The notes under the pieces: model-generated
Seen by the model: only the letters and a program-made list of their open reading frames with translations
The model's database searches: none
What the model was told of the DNA's origin: nothing
Source of the DNA: Bradyrhizobium sacchari
GTDB taxonomy: Bacteria > Pseudomonadota > Alphaproteobacteria > Rhizobiales > Xanthobacteraceae
Reading direction: 5' to 3'
Assembly: GCF_002068095.1 (NCBI RefSeq)
Contig: NZ_LWIG01000010.1
Span: 47,295 to 93,398 of the forward strand
DNA length: 46,104 nucleotides
Made by a program: the position numbers and the translations under genes
Part shown: one piece after another, positions 1 through 8,211 of the stretch
Layout of the letters: each line of letters opens with the position of its first letter
How positions within the stretch are numbered: position 1 is the first letter of the stretch

Positions 1-1393
1 CGTCGAGCACGAGCAGGCGCGGCCGGCAGGCGATGGCACGGGCAATGCCGACGCGGGCCTTCTGGCCACCGGAGAGCTGGTGCGGAAAACGCGGCAAGAG
101 ATCGAGCGGCAGCCCGACCCGCGCGGCGCATTCCTCCACCCGTTGCCGCAACGCTTCCCCCGCCCGCATGCCATCGAGCCGCATCAAGGGATGGGCAATG
201 CAGTCGAAGGCCGTGTAGCGCGGGTTGAGGCTCTCGTTCGGGTCCTGGAACACCATCTGGATGTCTTTGCGCAGTGGCGAGCGGTGAAAGTCGCGCGAGG
301 CGACATGGCCGATCGACTGCCCGTCGAAAACGATATCGCCTTCGCTGGGATCAATCAGACGGCAGATCATGCGCGACGTCGTGCTCTTGCCGGAACCGGA
401 CTCGCCGACCAGACCGACGCTCTCGCCGCCGGCCATCGTCATCGAGAAGTCGGCGACGGCCGCAGAACCCTGGTCGAAGCGCTTTGCGAGCTTGCGCACC
501 TCCAGCAGCGGCGGCGTCCCGTGCGCGGGGCTCTGCCTGGGTGTGCTGACAACCGCGGAGTAACGCTCCCGCTCCTCCTCCGTCACGAGATCCTCGATCC
601 GTGACGTCGCGGTGGGCGAAGCCGCGACCAGGCGCCTTGTATAGGCGTGCTGCGGCGCTGTGAAGAGCGTCTTTGAACTTGCCTCCTCGACGATACGGCC
701 GCGCTCCATCACCGCGATGCGGCGGCAATAGCGCGCAGCGAGGCCGAGATCATGCGTGATCAGGATCGTCGCCATGCCGCGCGCGGCCGCGATCCCCGCG
801 AGCAGGTCCATCACCACCTTCTGGGTGGTGACGTCGAGGCCGGTGGTCGGCTCGTCCGCGATCAGGAGCGCCGGATTGCAGGAGATCGCGATCGCGATCA
901 TGACCCGCTGGCACATGCCACCCGAGAGCTCGTGCGGATAGGCATTCATCCGCGCCTCGGGGTCGCGGATCTGGACGGCCCGCAACAATTCCAGCGCCTC
1001 GGCCCGCGCGGCATCCTTCGAGATCTTCTTGTGGGTGAGGATCGCGTCCGCGATCTGCAGGCCGATCGCGCGGATCGGGTTGAGCGCGGCGCGCGGGTTC
1101 TGGAAGATCATCGACATCGCGGCACCCTGGAGGTGACGGAGGTCATCGCCGCGGAGCTTGGTCACGTCCTGCCCGCGAAACAATATCTTGCCGCCGGTGA
1201 CGCGGCCGGCGGCATCGAGCAGCCGCGTCGTCGCAAAGCCGGTCACCGACTTGCCCGAGCCGCTCTCGCCGACGAGGCCGAGCATCTCGCCGCCCCCGAC
1301 CGTAAGCGACACGCCACGCACGGCCTCGACCATGCCACGCCGCGTCGAGAACGAGACGTGGAGGTCCTCGATCCTGAGCAGTTCTTCGCTCAT
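1..1393 (-). CDS. Fused double ABC ATPase of a peptide-type importer (DppD-DppF-like), 3' end cut by window edge
   Basis: This protein would hydrolyse ATP to drive the adjacent DppB/DppC-type permeases. 464 codons are visible and both ATPase halves lie in one chain. Domain 1 has Walker A GESGSGKS at about 42-49, signature LSGGM at 156-160, Walker B LLIADEPT at 176-183 and a switch His at 214. A linker at about 265-295 follows. Domain 2 has Walker A GESGSGKST at 330-338 and signature LSGGQ at 440-444, and the window ends inside its Walker B after LLVLD. The ATG at 1393 overlaps the stop of the upstream permease gene by 4 bp (ATGA), which argues for translational coupling. Fusions of this kind (YejF/GsiA-like) are common in Rhizobiales. 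Whether the cargo is a peptide, a hydantoin derivative or another small molecule cannot be told from the ATPase. Confidence 0.93.
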   Translation of the reverse strand, partial: MSEELLRIEDLHVSFSTRRGMVEAVRGVSLTVGGGEMLGLVGESGSGKSVTGFATTRLLDAAGRVTGGKILFRGQDVTKLRGDDLRHLQGAAMSMIFQNPRAALNPIRAIGLQIADAILTHKKISKDAARAEALELLRAVQIRDPEARMNAYPHELSGGMCQRVMIAIAISCNPALLIADEPTTGLDVTTQKVVMDLLAGIAAARGMATILITHDLGLAARYCRRIAVMERGRIVEEASSKTLFTAPQHAYTRRLVAASPTATSRIEDLVTEEERERYSAVVSTPRQSPAHGTPPLLEVRKLAKRFDQGSAAVADFSMTMAGGESVGLVGESGSGKSTTSRMICRLIDPSEGDIVFDGQSIGHVASRDFHRSPLRKDIQMVFQDPNESLNPRYTAFDCIAHPLMRLDGMRAGEALRQRVEECAARVGLPLDLLPRFPHQLSGGQKARVGIARAIACRPRLLVLD

Positions 1394-2238
1394 GTGCGCA
1401 TGCGGGGATCGAGAATATCCCGCATCCCGTCCCCGAGCAGGTTGAAGCACAGCACGGCCATCATCAGCGCAAGGCCCGGAAAGGCCACCAGCCACCACCG
1501 TCCCGTGGAGATGAAGCGCGCGCCCTCCGCGACCATGATGCCCCATTCCGGCGTCGGCGGCTTGACGCCAAGGCCGATGAAGGACAGGCCGGCCGCATTG
1601 AGAATGGCCCAGCCGAGATTGAGCGAGATCTGCACCGCCATCGCCGGCAGGATGTTCGGCAGCAGGAAACGCAGCACCACGGAAAAGTGGCTCTCGCCGC
1701 AGGCGCGCGCGGCCTCGACCCAGCCGACATTGCGGCGGACGTTGACCTCGGCCCGCGCGAAGCGGATGTAGAAGGGAAGATTGATGATCGCGGTTGCGAT
1801 CACGATGTTCTCGATCCGGTTGCCGAGAGCTGCGACCATCGCCATCGCCAGCACGAACAACGGAAAGGCCATCATCACGTCGACGAAGCGGCCGACCGCG
1901 CGATCGAGCCGGCCGCCGGCATAGCCGCAGAATGAGCCGACCACGGCGCCGATCACGAAGGAGATGCCGACCGCGGAGACCGCGATCGTGAGATCCAGCC
2001 GCGCGGCAATGATGAGACGGCTGAACACGTCACGCCCCAGCTGGTCGGTGCCGGCGAGATGCGCCGCGCTCGGCGGCAAAAGCGCCTCCGAGACGTTGGA
2101 GACCACGGGATCGTAAGGCACAATCCAGGGGCCGAAGATCGCGAGCAGGACGAACAGCGTCACGCCGGCCGCGGCCACCGCCGTGAGCGGATTGCCGCGC
2201 AGGATCCAGACCGAATGGCGGAGGGTTGCACTGGTCAT
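1390..2238 (-). CDS. ABC transporter permease, DppC-like
   Basis: A 282-residue inner-membrane permease of the peptide/nickel importer family, forming one half of the membrane channel with the DppB-like subunit. A cytoplasmic N-terminus precedes a first membrane segment at about residues 18-38. The chain then carries the family's periplasmic stretch containing GTDQLGRDVFSR, followed by further membrane helices. An EAA-type loop (EAARACGES) contacts the ATPase. The C-terminus (LGDGMRDILDPR) is typical of DppC proteins. The ATG at 2238 lies in an ATGA overlap with the dppB-like stop, and its own stop overlaps the ATPase start in the same way. The three genes therefore form a tightly coupled block. 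Length and topology match the family, and the substrate is unknown. Confidence 0.93.
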   Translation of the reverse strand: MTSATLRHSVWILRGNPLTAVAAAGVTLFVLLAIFGPWIVPYDPVVSNVSEALLPPSAAHLAGTDQLGRDVFSRLIIAARLDLTIAVSAVGISFVIGAVVGSFCGYAGGRLDRAVGRFVDVMMAFPLFVLAMAMVAALGNRIENIVIATAIINLPFYIRFARAEVNVRRNVGWVEAARACGESHFSVVLRFLLPNILPAMAVQISLNLGWAILNAAGLSFIGLGVKPPTPEWGIMVAEGARFISTGRWWLVAFPGLALMMAVLCFNLLGDGMRDILDPRMRT

Positions 2239-3269
2239 TCGATCGACACCCTGGGATCGGCGATGCCGTAGCAGATATCGACCACGAGATTGACCAGCAC
2301 GAACAGGCTCGCCATCAGCAGCACGAAACCCTGCACCGGCGCGTAGTCGGACGACAGCAGCGCATCGAGCGCATAGGAGGCAACGCCCGGCCAGGAGAAC
2401 ACCTTCTCCACCAGCACATTGGCGCCCAGCATGGTCGAGAACACGATGCCGGCGATGGTGATGACGGGCAGGATCGCGTTTCGCAGCGCGTAAGTGACGA
2501 CCACCTTGCGCCAGGACAATCCGACCGAGCGCGCGGTGCGCACGAAATCGCTGCCGAGCGACACCAGCATCGAGGCCCGCGTGATCCGCGCCAGCGGCGC
2601 GATCACGAACAGCGCCATGCTCACCGCCGGCAGGATCAGCTGCTTGCAGGCCGCCCACCAGCCCTCGAAGTCGCCGGCCAGCAGGAAATCGATCGACAGG
2701 AAGCCGGTGCGCTGCGGCGGGAGCGAGGTGAAGACGTCAATCCGCCCGGTGGGATCAGGCGCAAGCCCGAGCAGATAATAGAAGACATAGATCAAGAGCA
2801 GGCCCGAGACGAAGGTCGGCACGCAGACGCCGAGCGCGCAGAACAGCCGCACGCCGTGATCAACGACCGACCCCGGCCGCAAGGCCGCGATCACACCGAG
2901 CGGCACCGCGGCGATGAGAGCGATCAGCAGGGCGGTGAAGGTGAGCTCGAGCGAGGCCGGCAGCCGCTCGCGCAGATCCTTCAGCACCGGCTGCCCGGTC
3001 ATCATGGAGCGGCCGAGATTGCCGTGGCCGATGTCGGAGAGATAGAACACGAGTTGCTCCGGCACCGATTTGTCGAGCCCCATCTGCTTGCGGATCAGCT
3101 CGATCTCCTCCTTGCCTGCATTGGGCCCCGAGGCAAAGAACACCGCGGGGTCCCCGGGCAGGACACGCATCAGCAGGAAGGTGAACACCAGCACGCCGAA
3201 CAGCGCCGGCAGCGACGACAAAAGCCGCCTGCCCGCCCGCACCATTGTTGCGCCAAGTCCGGTCGTCAC
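2235..3269 (-). CDS. ABC transporter permease, DppB-like
   Basis: A 344-residue permease of the peptide/nickel importer family. It has an N-terminal membrane helix at about 17-36, followed by the family hallmark LMRVLPGDPA, a periplasmic region, and five more hydrophobic segments. An EAA loop (SDFVRTARSVGLS) lies near residue 240. I chose the GTG at 3269 because AGGAGG lies 9 nt upstream. An in-frame ATG at 3245 has no comparable site and would start at residue 9. The gene follows the binding-protein gene by 28 nt and overlaps dppC by 4 bp, so all four transporter genes are probably one transcript. A substrate cannot be assigned from the sequence. Confidence 0.93.
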   Translation of the reverse strand: MTTGLGATMVRAGRRLLSSLPALFGVLVFTFLLMRVLPGDPAVFFASGPNAGKEEIELIRKQMGLDKSVPEQLVFYLSDIGHGNLGRSMMTGQPVLKDLRERLPASLELTFTALLIALIAAVPLGVIAALRPGSVVDHGVRLFCALGVCVPTFVSGLLLIYVFYYLLGLAPDPTGRIDVFTSLPPQRTGFLSIDFLLAGDFEGWWAACKQLILPAVSMALFVIAPLARITRASMLVSLGSDFVRTARSVGLSWRKVVVTYALRNAILPVITIAGIVFSTMLGANVLVEKVFSWPGVASYALDALLSSDYAPVQGFVLLMASLFVLVNLVVDICYGIADPRVSIE

Positions 3270-3297
3270 CTTTCAGAGCCTCCTGCGCTTCCCGGTA

Positions 3298-4917
3298 TCA
3301 CTTGCGGCTGACGTCGCGATAGTCCACCTGGCGATGGAACTCGTAGGTGTAGCCTTCGATCGACGGCGCCATGACGGCATCCTGGTTCGGCTGCCACAGC
3401 ATGATCTGCGGCATCAGGTCAAAGTGCATCGCGTTGAGCTTGCGGCCGGCTTCCTCGTACTTGGCCTTGTCCGGCTCGAAGCGGGCTTCCTGCGCGATCG
3501 CCGCCAGATCCGGGTTGTTGATCGAAGAGTAGTTCCAGCGCTGATTTCCGGTGTAGAAGTTGCGGTAGAAGTAGTCGGTCGACGGCAGCCAGGCGACGAT
3601 GCCCTCGGTGTAGAAGGGAAGCTTCTTCTCGTTGATCTGCGTCGACATCTGCGCGTCCGGCAGCTTCTGGATGTCGACCTTGATCCCGATCTTGCCGAGC
3701 GACTCCTTCACGAGAGCCGCCATCGGCTCGGCGGTCGAGGCTTGGCCGACGTTGAAGCTGAAGGTGGTCGAGAAGCCCTCGGGGAGACCTGCGGCTTTCA
3801 GATATTCCCTGGCCTTGTCGAGATCGAGCTTCACCGGCTGCTGGAACGGGTAGATGCCGTTGGCCGGCTTGCCGTCCGCCCAGGTCGCGCCGAACAGCGG
3901 CGTGCCGCGGCCGAACAGAGCTGCCTTGAACATGTCCTCATAGGGCAGCGCGTAAGCGACGGCGCGGCGGACATTGACGTTGTCGAAGGGCGGGATCTGG
4001 TTGTTCATCGAGACAAATGTGATCGCATTGTATTGCGGCGTCGAGACCACCTTGAGCTTGCCCTTGGCCTCCAGCGACTGCACGTCACTGGCCTGCAGAT
4101 CGAGCACGAGATCGGCATCGCCGCGCTCGACGAGGTTGGCGCGGGTCGCGGGCTCCGGCACCGATTGCACGATGACCCGCTTGAAGAACGCCGGCTTGTT
4201 GGCCGAGCCGCGGTTCCAGTCCTCGTTGCGCTTGACGATGATCTGCTCGCCGGGCTTGAAGCTCTCGACCACATAGGCGCCGCTGCCGGCGGTGTGCTCC
4301 TTCAGCCAGGCTGTGGCCCAGGGATCGTCCGCGGTCGCGTGCTCTTTCGCCACTTTCGAGTTGATGATCATCGGGTAGACGGTGGCGAGATTGGGCAGCG
4401 CAAGCTTGTCGGGTTTCGGCAGCGTCACCTCGATGGTGAGGGGATCGATCACCTTGAACTGGTCGGCCGACGTCAGGGAGCCCGTCAGCAATTGCGCCTT
4501 GCCCAAGATCGGCGCGGTGACGCAGCGATCGAGCGACCATTTGACGTCCTCGGCGGTGACGGGCGAGCCGTCCTGGAATTTGGCATCCTTGCGCAGGCGG
4601 AAGGTGAGCTTCAAGCCGTCGGGACTGACCTCGTAGGATTCGGCGAGCTCGCCGGTAATCGTGTCGAGATCGAACACCCATTTGCCATTGAGCTGCTTGC
4701 GGCCGAACGCGACCAGGCGGTCATAGGTGCTCATGCTCAATGCGAAGGACTCGCGGGTCGAGCCGGGGATGTTGGGATCGAGCGTATTGACGGATGCGCC
4801 CGTGACATAGCGCAAGGTCTCCGCCCTGGTCTGCGCCCGCGACGGCGCGGTGGCGATGAGCAACATCGCGGCGGTAGCGAGCACTGAAGTCGCCGGCCTG
4901 AAAGACACAAAACGCAT
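3298..4917 (-). CDS. Extracellular solute-binding protein, family 5 (DppA-like)
   Basis: A 539-residue periplasmic binding protein that would deliver ligand to the adjacent permeases. A Sec signal peptide is clear: positive N-terminus, hydrophobic core at about 11-24, and likely cleavage after SRA at residue 28. The mature protein shows the family 5 layout, with an early segment (SVNTLDPNIPGSTRES), the LRKDAKFQDGSPVTAEDVKW region, and a conserved AYALPYEDM stretch. An SD-like AGGAA lies a few bases upstream of the ATG at 4917. A 120-nt gap separates it from the monooxygenase gene upstream, so a separate promoter is possible, although transcription in the same direction could read through. Family 5 proteins bind peptides, sugars, nickel chelates or opines. 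The neighbouring hydantoinase suggests, but does not show, a cyclic amide or carbamoyl compound. Confidence 0.92.
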   Translation of the reverse strand: MRFVSFRPATSVLATAAMLLIATAPSRAQTRAETLRYVTGASVNTLDPNIPGSTRESFALSMSTYDRLVAFGRKQLNGKWVFDLDTITGELAESYEVSPDGLKLTFRLRKDAKFQDGSPVTAEDVKWSLDRCVTAPILGKAQLLTGSLTSADQFKVIDPLTIEVTLPKPDKLALPNLATVYPMIINSKVAKEHATADDPWATAWLKEHTAGSGAYVVESFKPGEQIIVKRNEDWNRGSANKPAFFKRVIVQSVPEPATRANLVERGDADLVLDLQASDVQSLEAKGKLKVVSTPQYNAITFVSMNNQIPPFDNVNVRRAVAYALPYEDMFKAALFGRGTPLFGATWADGKPANGIYPFQQPVKLDLDKAREYLKAAGLPEGFSTTFSFNVGQASTAEPMAALVKESLGKIGIKVDIQKLPDAQMSTQINEKKLPFYTEGIVAWLPSTDYFYRNFYTGNQRWNYSSINNPDLAAIAQEARFEPDKAKYEEAGRKLNAMHFDLMPQIMLWQPNQDAVMAPSIEGYTYEFHRQVDYRDVSRK

Positions 4918-5036
4918 TGGTTTTTTCCTGAATTTCGAACGAGAACGCCAGCAAGGCAGGTTAAGAAAGAAGCAAGTTGCGCGCCAGTCTCATGGAGCGT
5001 TTTTGGGGACGCATGGTCGCGGCGGCGCATGGATGA

Positions 5037-6473
5037 TCACAGCGTTTCCTCCGTTCTTCGCGCCGGCCGCGTGACCACCGCCTGCGGCACGTCATAGGCG
5101 CTGAACGAGGCCCAGTGGCGCGCGATATCGGCGCGGAACAGTCCGCGCGTCAGGCCGTGGACCAGTTTTGGAACGGCGGTCGTCATCGCGTTGATCGATG
5201 ATCCCGACGGACCGAAGCTCATGGTGGAAGCAATGGCGAAGAGATGGATGCCGGAGATCCACGGCGTCTGTCCCGGCACGCGCTCGGTGAAGGCATAGTC
5301 GTCGGCGAGATAGGGAAAGCGGCCGAGCCGTTCGTTGCGCTCATCCTCGGGCGGCTGGTAGCGGTCGGCCCAGGTGGCGATGTTGCCGGCGAACCTGGAG
5401 AGCTCGCCACGGCCGGCAAAGTTCATGTCGATGCCGGTGCCGCAGATGACGAAATCCGCGGTGATCGCACCCCGCGGCGTCTGCAGTTCAACGCCCTTGC
5501 CGGTCTCGCGCGCAGCTTCGACCGGCGCGGCCTCGTGCAATGTGAAATTGGCGTGACGCGCGCAGCGGTCGTAGGTCGGTTGCGGAAAGCCCTCGCGCAT
5601 CTCGAGGATTTTTCGCATGAAGCGCCAGCGCCAGGCATCATCGAGATCGCTGAGATGGCGCAGGAAGCCGCGGAAGGTCAGCCAACGATACGGCTGGATC
5701 ACCTGGATCTGCGCGCGGCGGCAGAGCAGGTGCACCTCGGCGGCGCCAGCCTCCAGTGCGGTTGCCGCATTGTCAAAGGCGGAGGCGCCGGCGCCGAGCA
5801 CGGCGACGCGCTTGCCGCGAAGGCCTTCGAAATCGATGTCGTCGGCGACGGTCGCGACCGAACGCGGCGGCAGATGCGCCAGCTGCTCGGGGACCATCCA
5901 GCCTCCCATGCCCTCCTGCCCGGTCGCCAGCACGATCTTGCGGGCGTAGAGGGTCTCGACCTCTCCTGCCCGTTTCACGCGCGCAGCGAGTAGGCCGTCA
6001 GACGCAGGCGCGATCTCCAGCAGCTCGCATCCATTGCGCACCGGCAGGCCGATCGTGCGCCGCAGCCACAGCAAGTACTCCGCCCAACGGCCGCGCTCGA
6101 TCAGGCCGAGCTGTTGCCAGCTCTCCTTGCCGAAGCGGGCTTCGTGCCAGGACTGGTAGGTCAGGCTGGGGATATCGAGGTCGGGGCCGGTGTAGTCCTT
6201 TGGGCTGCGCAGCGTCGGCATGCGGGCATAGGTGAGCCACGGGCCCTCCTTCCCCTCTTCGGCCTTGTCGAGCAGCAGGATGTTGCTGACTCGGGAGCGC
6301 ATCAGGCCGAAGCCGATGGCGATGCCGGATTGGCCCGCGCCGATGATGAGCACGTCCAGCGCCGGCTTGCCGTCCGGCCCCGTCTTCGGCTCGAGCCATG
6401 CGGCGCCGGGATGCGCGATCATGGCGAGATCGGCACGGACGTCCGCTTCGAGCTCTGTCAGCGCCTCACTCAT
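5037..6473 (-). CDS. FAD/NADPH-dependent flavin monooxygenase-like oxidoreductase
   Basis: A 478-residue two-dinucleotide-fold flavoprotein. The first nucleotide fold (GAGQSG, about 45-50, preceded by DVLIIG) would bind FAD. The second (GAGASAFDNA, about 227-236) would bind NADPH. The ATG motif LATGQEG near 182-188 is typical of this superfamily. The canonical FxGxxxHxxxY/W fingerprint of class B monooxygenases and Baeyer-Villiger enzymes is not present at the expected place just before the second fold, so the exact reaction (N- or C-hydroxylation, lactone formation or simple dehydrogenation) is open. The ATG at 6473 overlaps the SDR stop by 4 bp (ATGA), so it is the last gene of a hydantoinase-epimerase-SDR-monooxygenase run. 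I infer an oxidative role on a product of the hydantoinase pathway. Confidence 0.85.
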   Translation of the reverse strand: MSEALTELEADVRADLAMIAHPGAAWLEPKTGPDGKPALDVLIIGAGQSGIAIGFGLMRSRVSNILLLDKAEEGKEGPWLTYARMPTLRSPKDYTGPDLDIPSLTYQSWHEARFGKESWQQLGLIERGRWAEYLLWLRRTIGLPVRNGCELLEIAPASDGLLAARVKRAGEVETLYARKIVLATGQEGMGGWMVPEQLAHLPPRSVATVADDIDFEGLRGKRVAVLGAGASAFDNAATALEAGAAEVHLLCRRAQIQVIQPYRWLTFRGFLRHLSDLDDAWRWRFMRKILEMREGFPQPTYDRCARHANFTLHEAAPVEAARETGKGVELQTPRGAITADFVICGTGIDMNFAGRGELSRFAGNIATWADRYQPPEDERNERLGRFPYLADDYAFTERVPGQTPWISGIHLFAIASTMSFGPSGSSINAMTTAVPKLVHGLTRGLFRADIARHWASFSAYDVPQAVVTRPARRTEETL

Positions 6474-7219
6474 GCCGCGAGCCAGCCTCCGTCGACCACC
6501 ATCACGGTGCCTGTGGTGAACGAGGATGCATCGCTGGCGAGATGCAGCGCGGTCTGCGCGATCTCTTCCGCCGCGCCGAACCGTTTCATGGCGTGGCGGT
6601 TGCGCGAGGCTTCGCGCACCTCGTCCGGATTGGCGTGACGGGCAAAGCTGCGGCGAAGCATCGGCGTATCGATCGCGCCCGGCGCAATCGCATTGACGCG
6701 AATGCCGTCGGTGGCGAAATCCACCGCCATGGTGCGCGTGAGGCTGACGATCGCGCCCTTGGCGGCGATGTAAGCGCTGTTGCCCTTGCCGCCGGCGATC
6801 GCGAGCTGCGAGGCCAGCGTGATGATCGAACCGCTCTGTTGTCGCTGCATCCGCGGCACGGCAGCCCGCGCCCACAGCCAGGTGCCGCCGACATTGGCGC
6901 GGAACACCGCGTCCCAGTCTTCAATGCTCGTGGTCAGCACCGTGCCGCCGCAGGAGAAACCGGCGGCGGTCATCAGGACGTCGAGTCGGCCGTGCCGCGC
7001 CACGACATCATTCACAACGGCTTCGGCGAAACCGGCATCACCGACGTCACCCACATGCGTCGTTGCCGCACCGACGAGGCTCAGCGTTTCCTCAAGCCCT
7101 GCGGCATCACGATCGACCAGCGCGAGCCGCGCGCCCTCCTCCGCGAACAGCTTTGCGCTGGCGCGGCCGATGCCAGAGCCCGCTCCGGTGACGATGGCGG
7201 TGCGCGCCTGCAGCCGCAT
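6470..7219 (-). CDS. Short-chain dehydrogenase/reductase (SDR, classical)
   Basis: A 249-residue NAD(P)-dependent alcohol/ketone oxidoreductase of the FabG type. The cofactor loop TGAGSGIG is at 11-18, and an acidic D36 after the second strand suggests NAD(H) preference. The structural Asn is near 109. The catalytic set is S137, Y150 and K154 (YIAAK). The C-terminal substrate loop begins at PGAIDTPML, and the chain ends in the usual VVDGGW. Length and motif order are normal for classical SDRs. The gene starts one nucleotide after the epimerase stop and overlaps the monooxygenase start by 4 bp. The substrate is unknown. The context suggests a hydroxy or keto intermediate derived from the compound opened by the hydantoinase. 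Confidence 0.9.
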   Translation of the reverse strand: MRLQARTAIVTGAGSGIGRASAKLFAEEGARLALVDRDAAGLEETLSLVGAATTHVGDVGDAGFAEAVVNDVVARHGRLDVLMTAAGFSCGGTVLTTSIEDWDAVFRANVGGTWLWARAAVPRMQRQQSGSIITLASQLAIAGGKGNSAYIAAKGAIVSLTRTMAVDFATDGIRVNAIAPGAIDTPMLRRSFARHANPDEVREASRNRHAMKRFGAAEEIAQTALHLASDASSFTTGTVMVVDGGWLAA

Positions 7220-7220
7220 G

Positions 7221-8195
7221 TCAGATCCACTCCTTGTGCTGCTTCCACCAGGTACTCATCGCGGCGGCGGACTCGGCGCAGCCGAACCGCGCGCGCCAGC
7301 CGAATTCATCGGCCATCCGCTTGACCGACATGGGCGCACGATCTCCACCGTGGAGCTTGATGAAGGTCTTCTCTCCAGGAGACGCGAGCCGGCACTCCAG
7401 CTTGGGATGCAGGACCGCAAACGCCTCGCCCCATTGCAGCGCGGTCCAGGCGGTGCCGCTGGAGATGTTGTAGAGCCGATGACGCGGCCGCTCGGCTTCG
7501 ATCAGCAATGCCACGGCTTCGGCGGCGTCTGGCGCATAGGTCCAGTCCTTGATGCCTGGCGCAGGGAGAAGGGCCGGCTCGCCGCGCGCGAACGCGGCAA
7601 GGATCTGGAACTGGAGGCTGGGCGTATCGCGCACCGAGCCGGGCCGCTCCCACGGGCCGAACACGGCACTCAACCGAACGCTCAGGAAATCGCCGCCAAA
7701 AAGTTCGGCGTGCCGTGCCACCGATCGTTCCGAGGTGAACTTGCTGATGGCGTAGAACGTGACGGGATCGCAGGGCGTTTCCTCGTCCAGCACTTTGACC
7801 CGCTGGCCGGCAGCGCCGTAAGCCGATGCCGACGACAAATTGACGACGCGGCGAACGCCGTGACGGATCGCGGACAGCAGGATCGGGATCTGCGCCATCA
7901 CGTTGATCTCGAGAACGCGCGCGGTCGACGCCCGTTCGAGCTCATCTCCGGCCGTGACCGCGGCGCCCAGCACAATCGCATCGCAGCCTTTTGCGATAAG
8001 GGCGTCGATGGCTTCGACGTCGGTGATATCGCCCTTTACTGCTTTAAGCCGTGCGCCGTAGTCAGCCAGCGATCGCTGCGCAGCCGCAGGCAGCGGCGCA
8101 CGATCATGCAGCGTCACCTCGTGCCCCCGCGCGAGCAGCACCCCGGCAAGATTGAGGCCGACAAAGCCGGTGCCGCCGAAGACGACGATCTTCAT
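7221..8195 (-). CDS. NAD-dependent epimerase/dehydratase family protein (extended SDR)
   Basis: A 324-residue extended SDR. The N-terminal Rossmann loop GGTGFVG is at 7-13, the active-site serine region (NLSSASAYG) at 119-127, and the catalytic pair Y148 and K152 in YAISK. The central RLSAVFGPWERPG segment and the later DWTYAPDAAEAV stretch are typical of nucleotide-sugar epimerases and of UDP-glucuronate-type decarboxylases, but the superfamily also contains many non-sugar enzymes. The ATG at 8195 opens the conserved MKIVVFGGTG. An open frame continues upstream for 40 codons, but those codons show no conserved character. It sits 16 nt after the hydantoinase stop and 1 nt before the SDR start. 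No other sugar-nucleotide genes are nearby, so a role in small-molecule catabolism is more likely than polysaccharide synthesis. Confidence 0.88.
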   Translation of the reverse strand: MKIVVFGGTGFVGLNLAGVLLARGHEVTLHDRAPLPAAAQRSLADYGARLKAVKGDITDVEAIDALIAKGCDAIVLGAAVTAGDELERASTARVLEINVMAQIPILLSAIRHGVRRVVNLSSASAYGAAGQRVKVLDEETPCDPVTFYAISKFTSERSVARHAELFGGDFLSVRLSAVFGPWERPGSVRDTPSLQFQILAAFARGEPALLPAPGIKDWTYAPDAAEAVALLIEAERPRHRLYNISSGTAWTALQWGEAFAVLHPKLECRLASPGEKTFIKLHGGDRAPMSVKRMADEFGWRARFGCAESAAAMSTWWKQHKEWI

Positions 8196-8211
8196 CGCGC
8201 GCGATCCACCA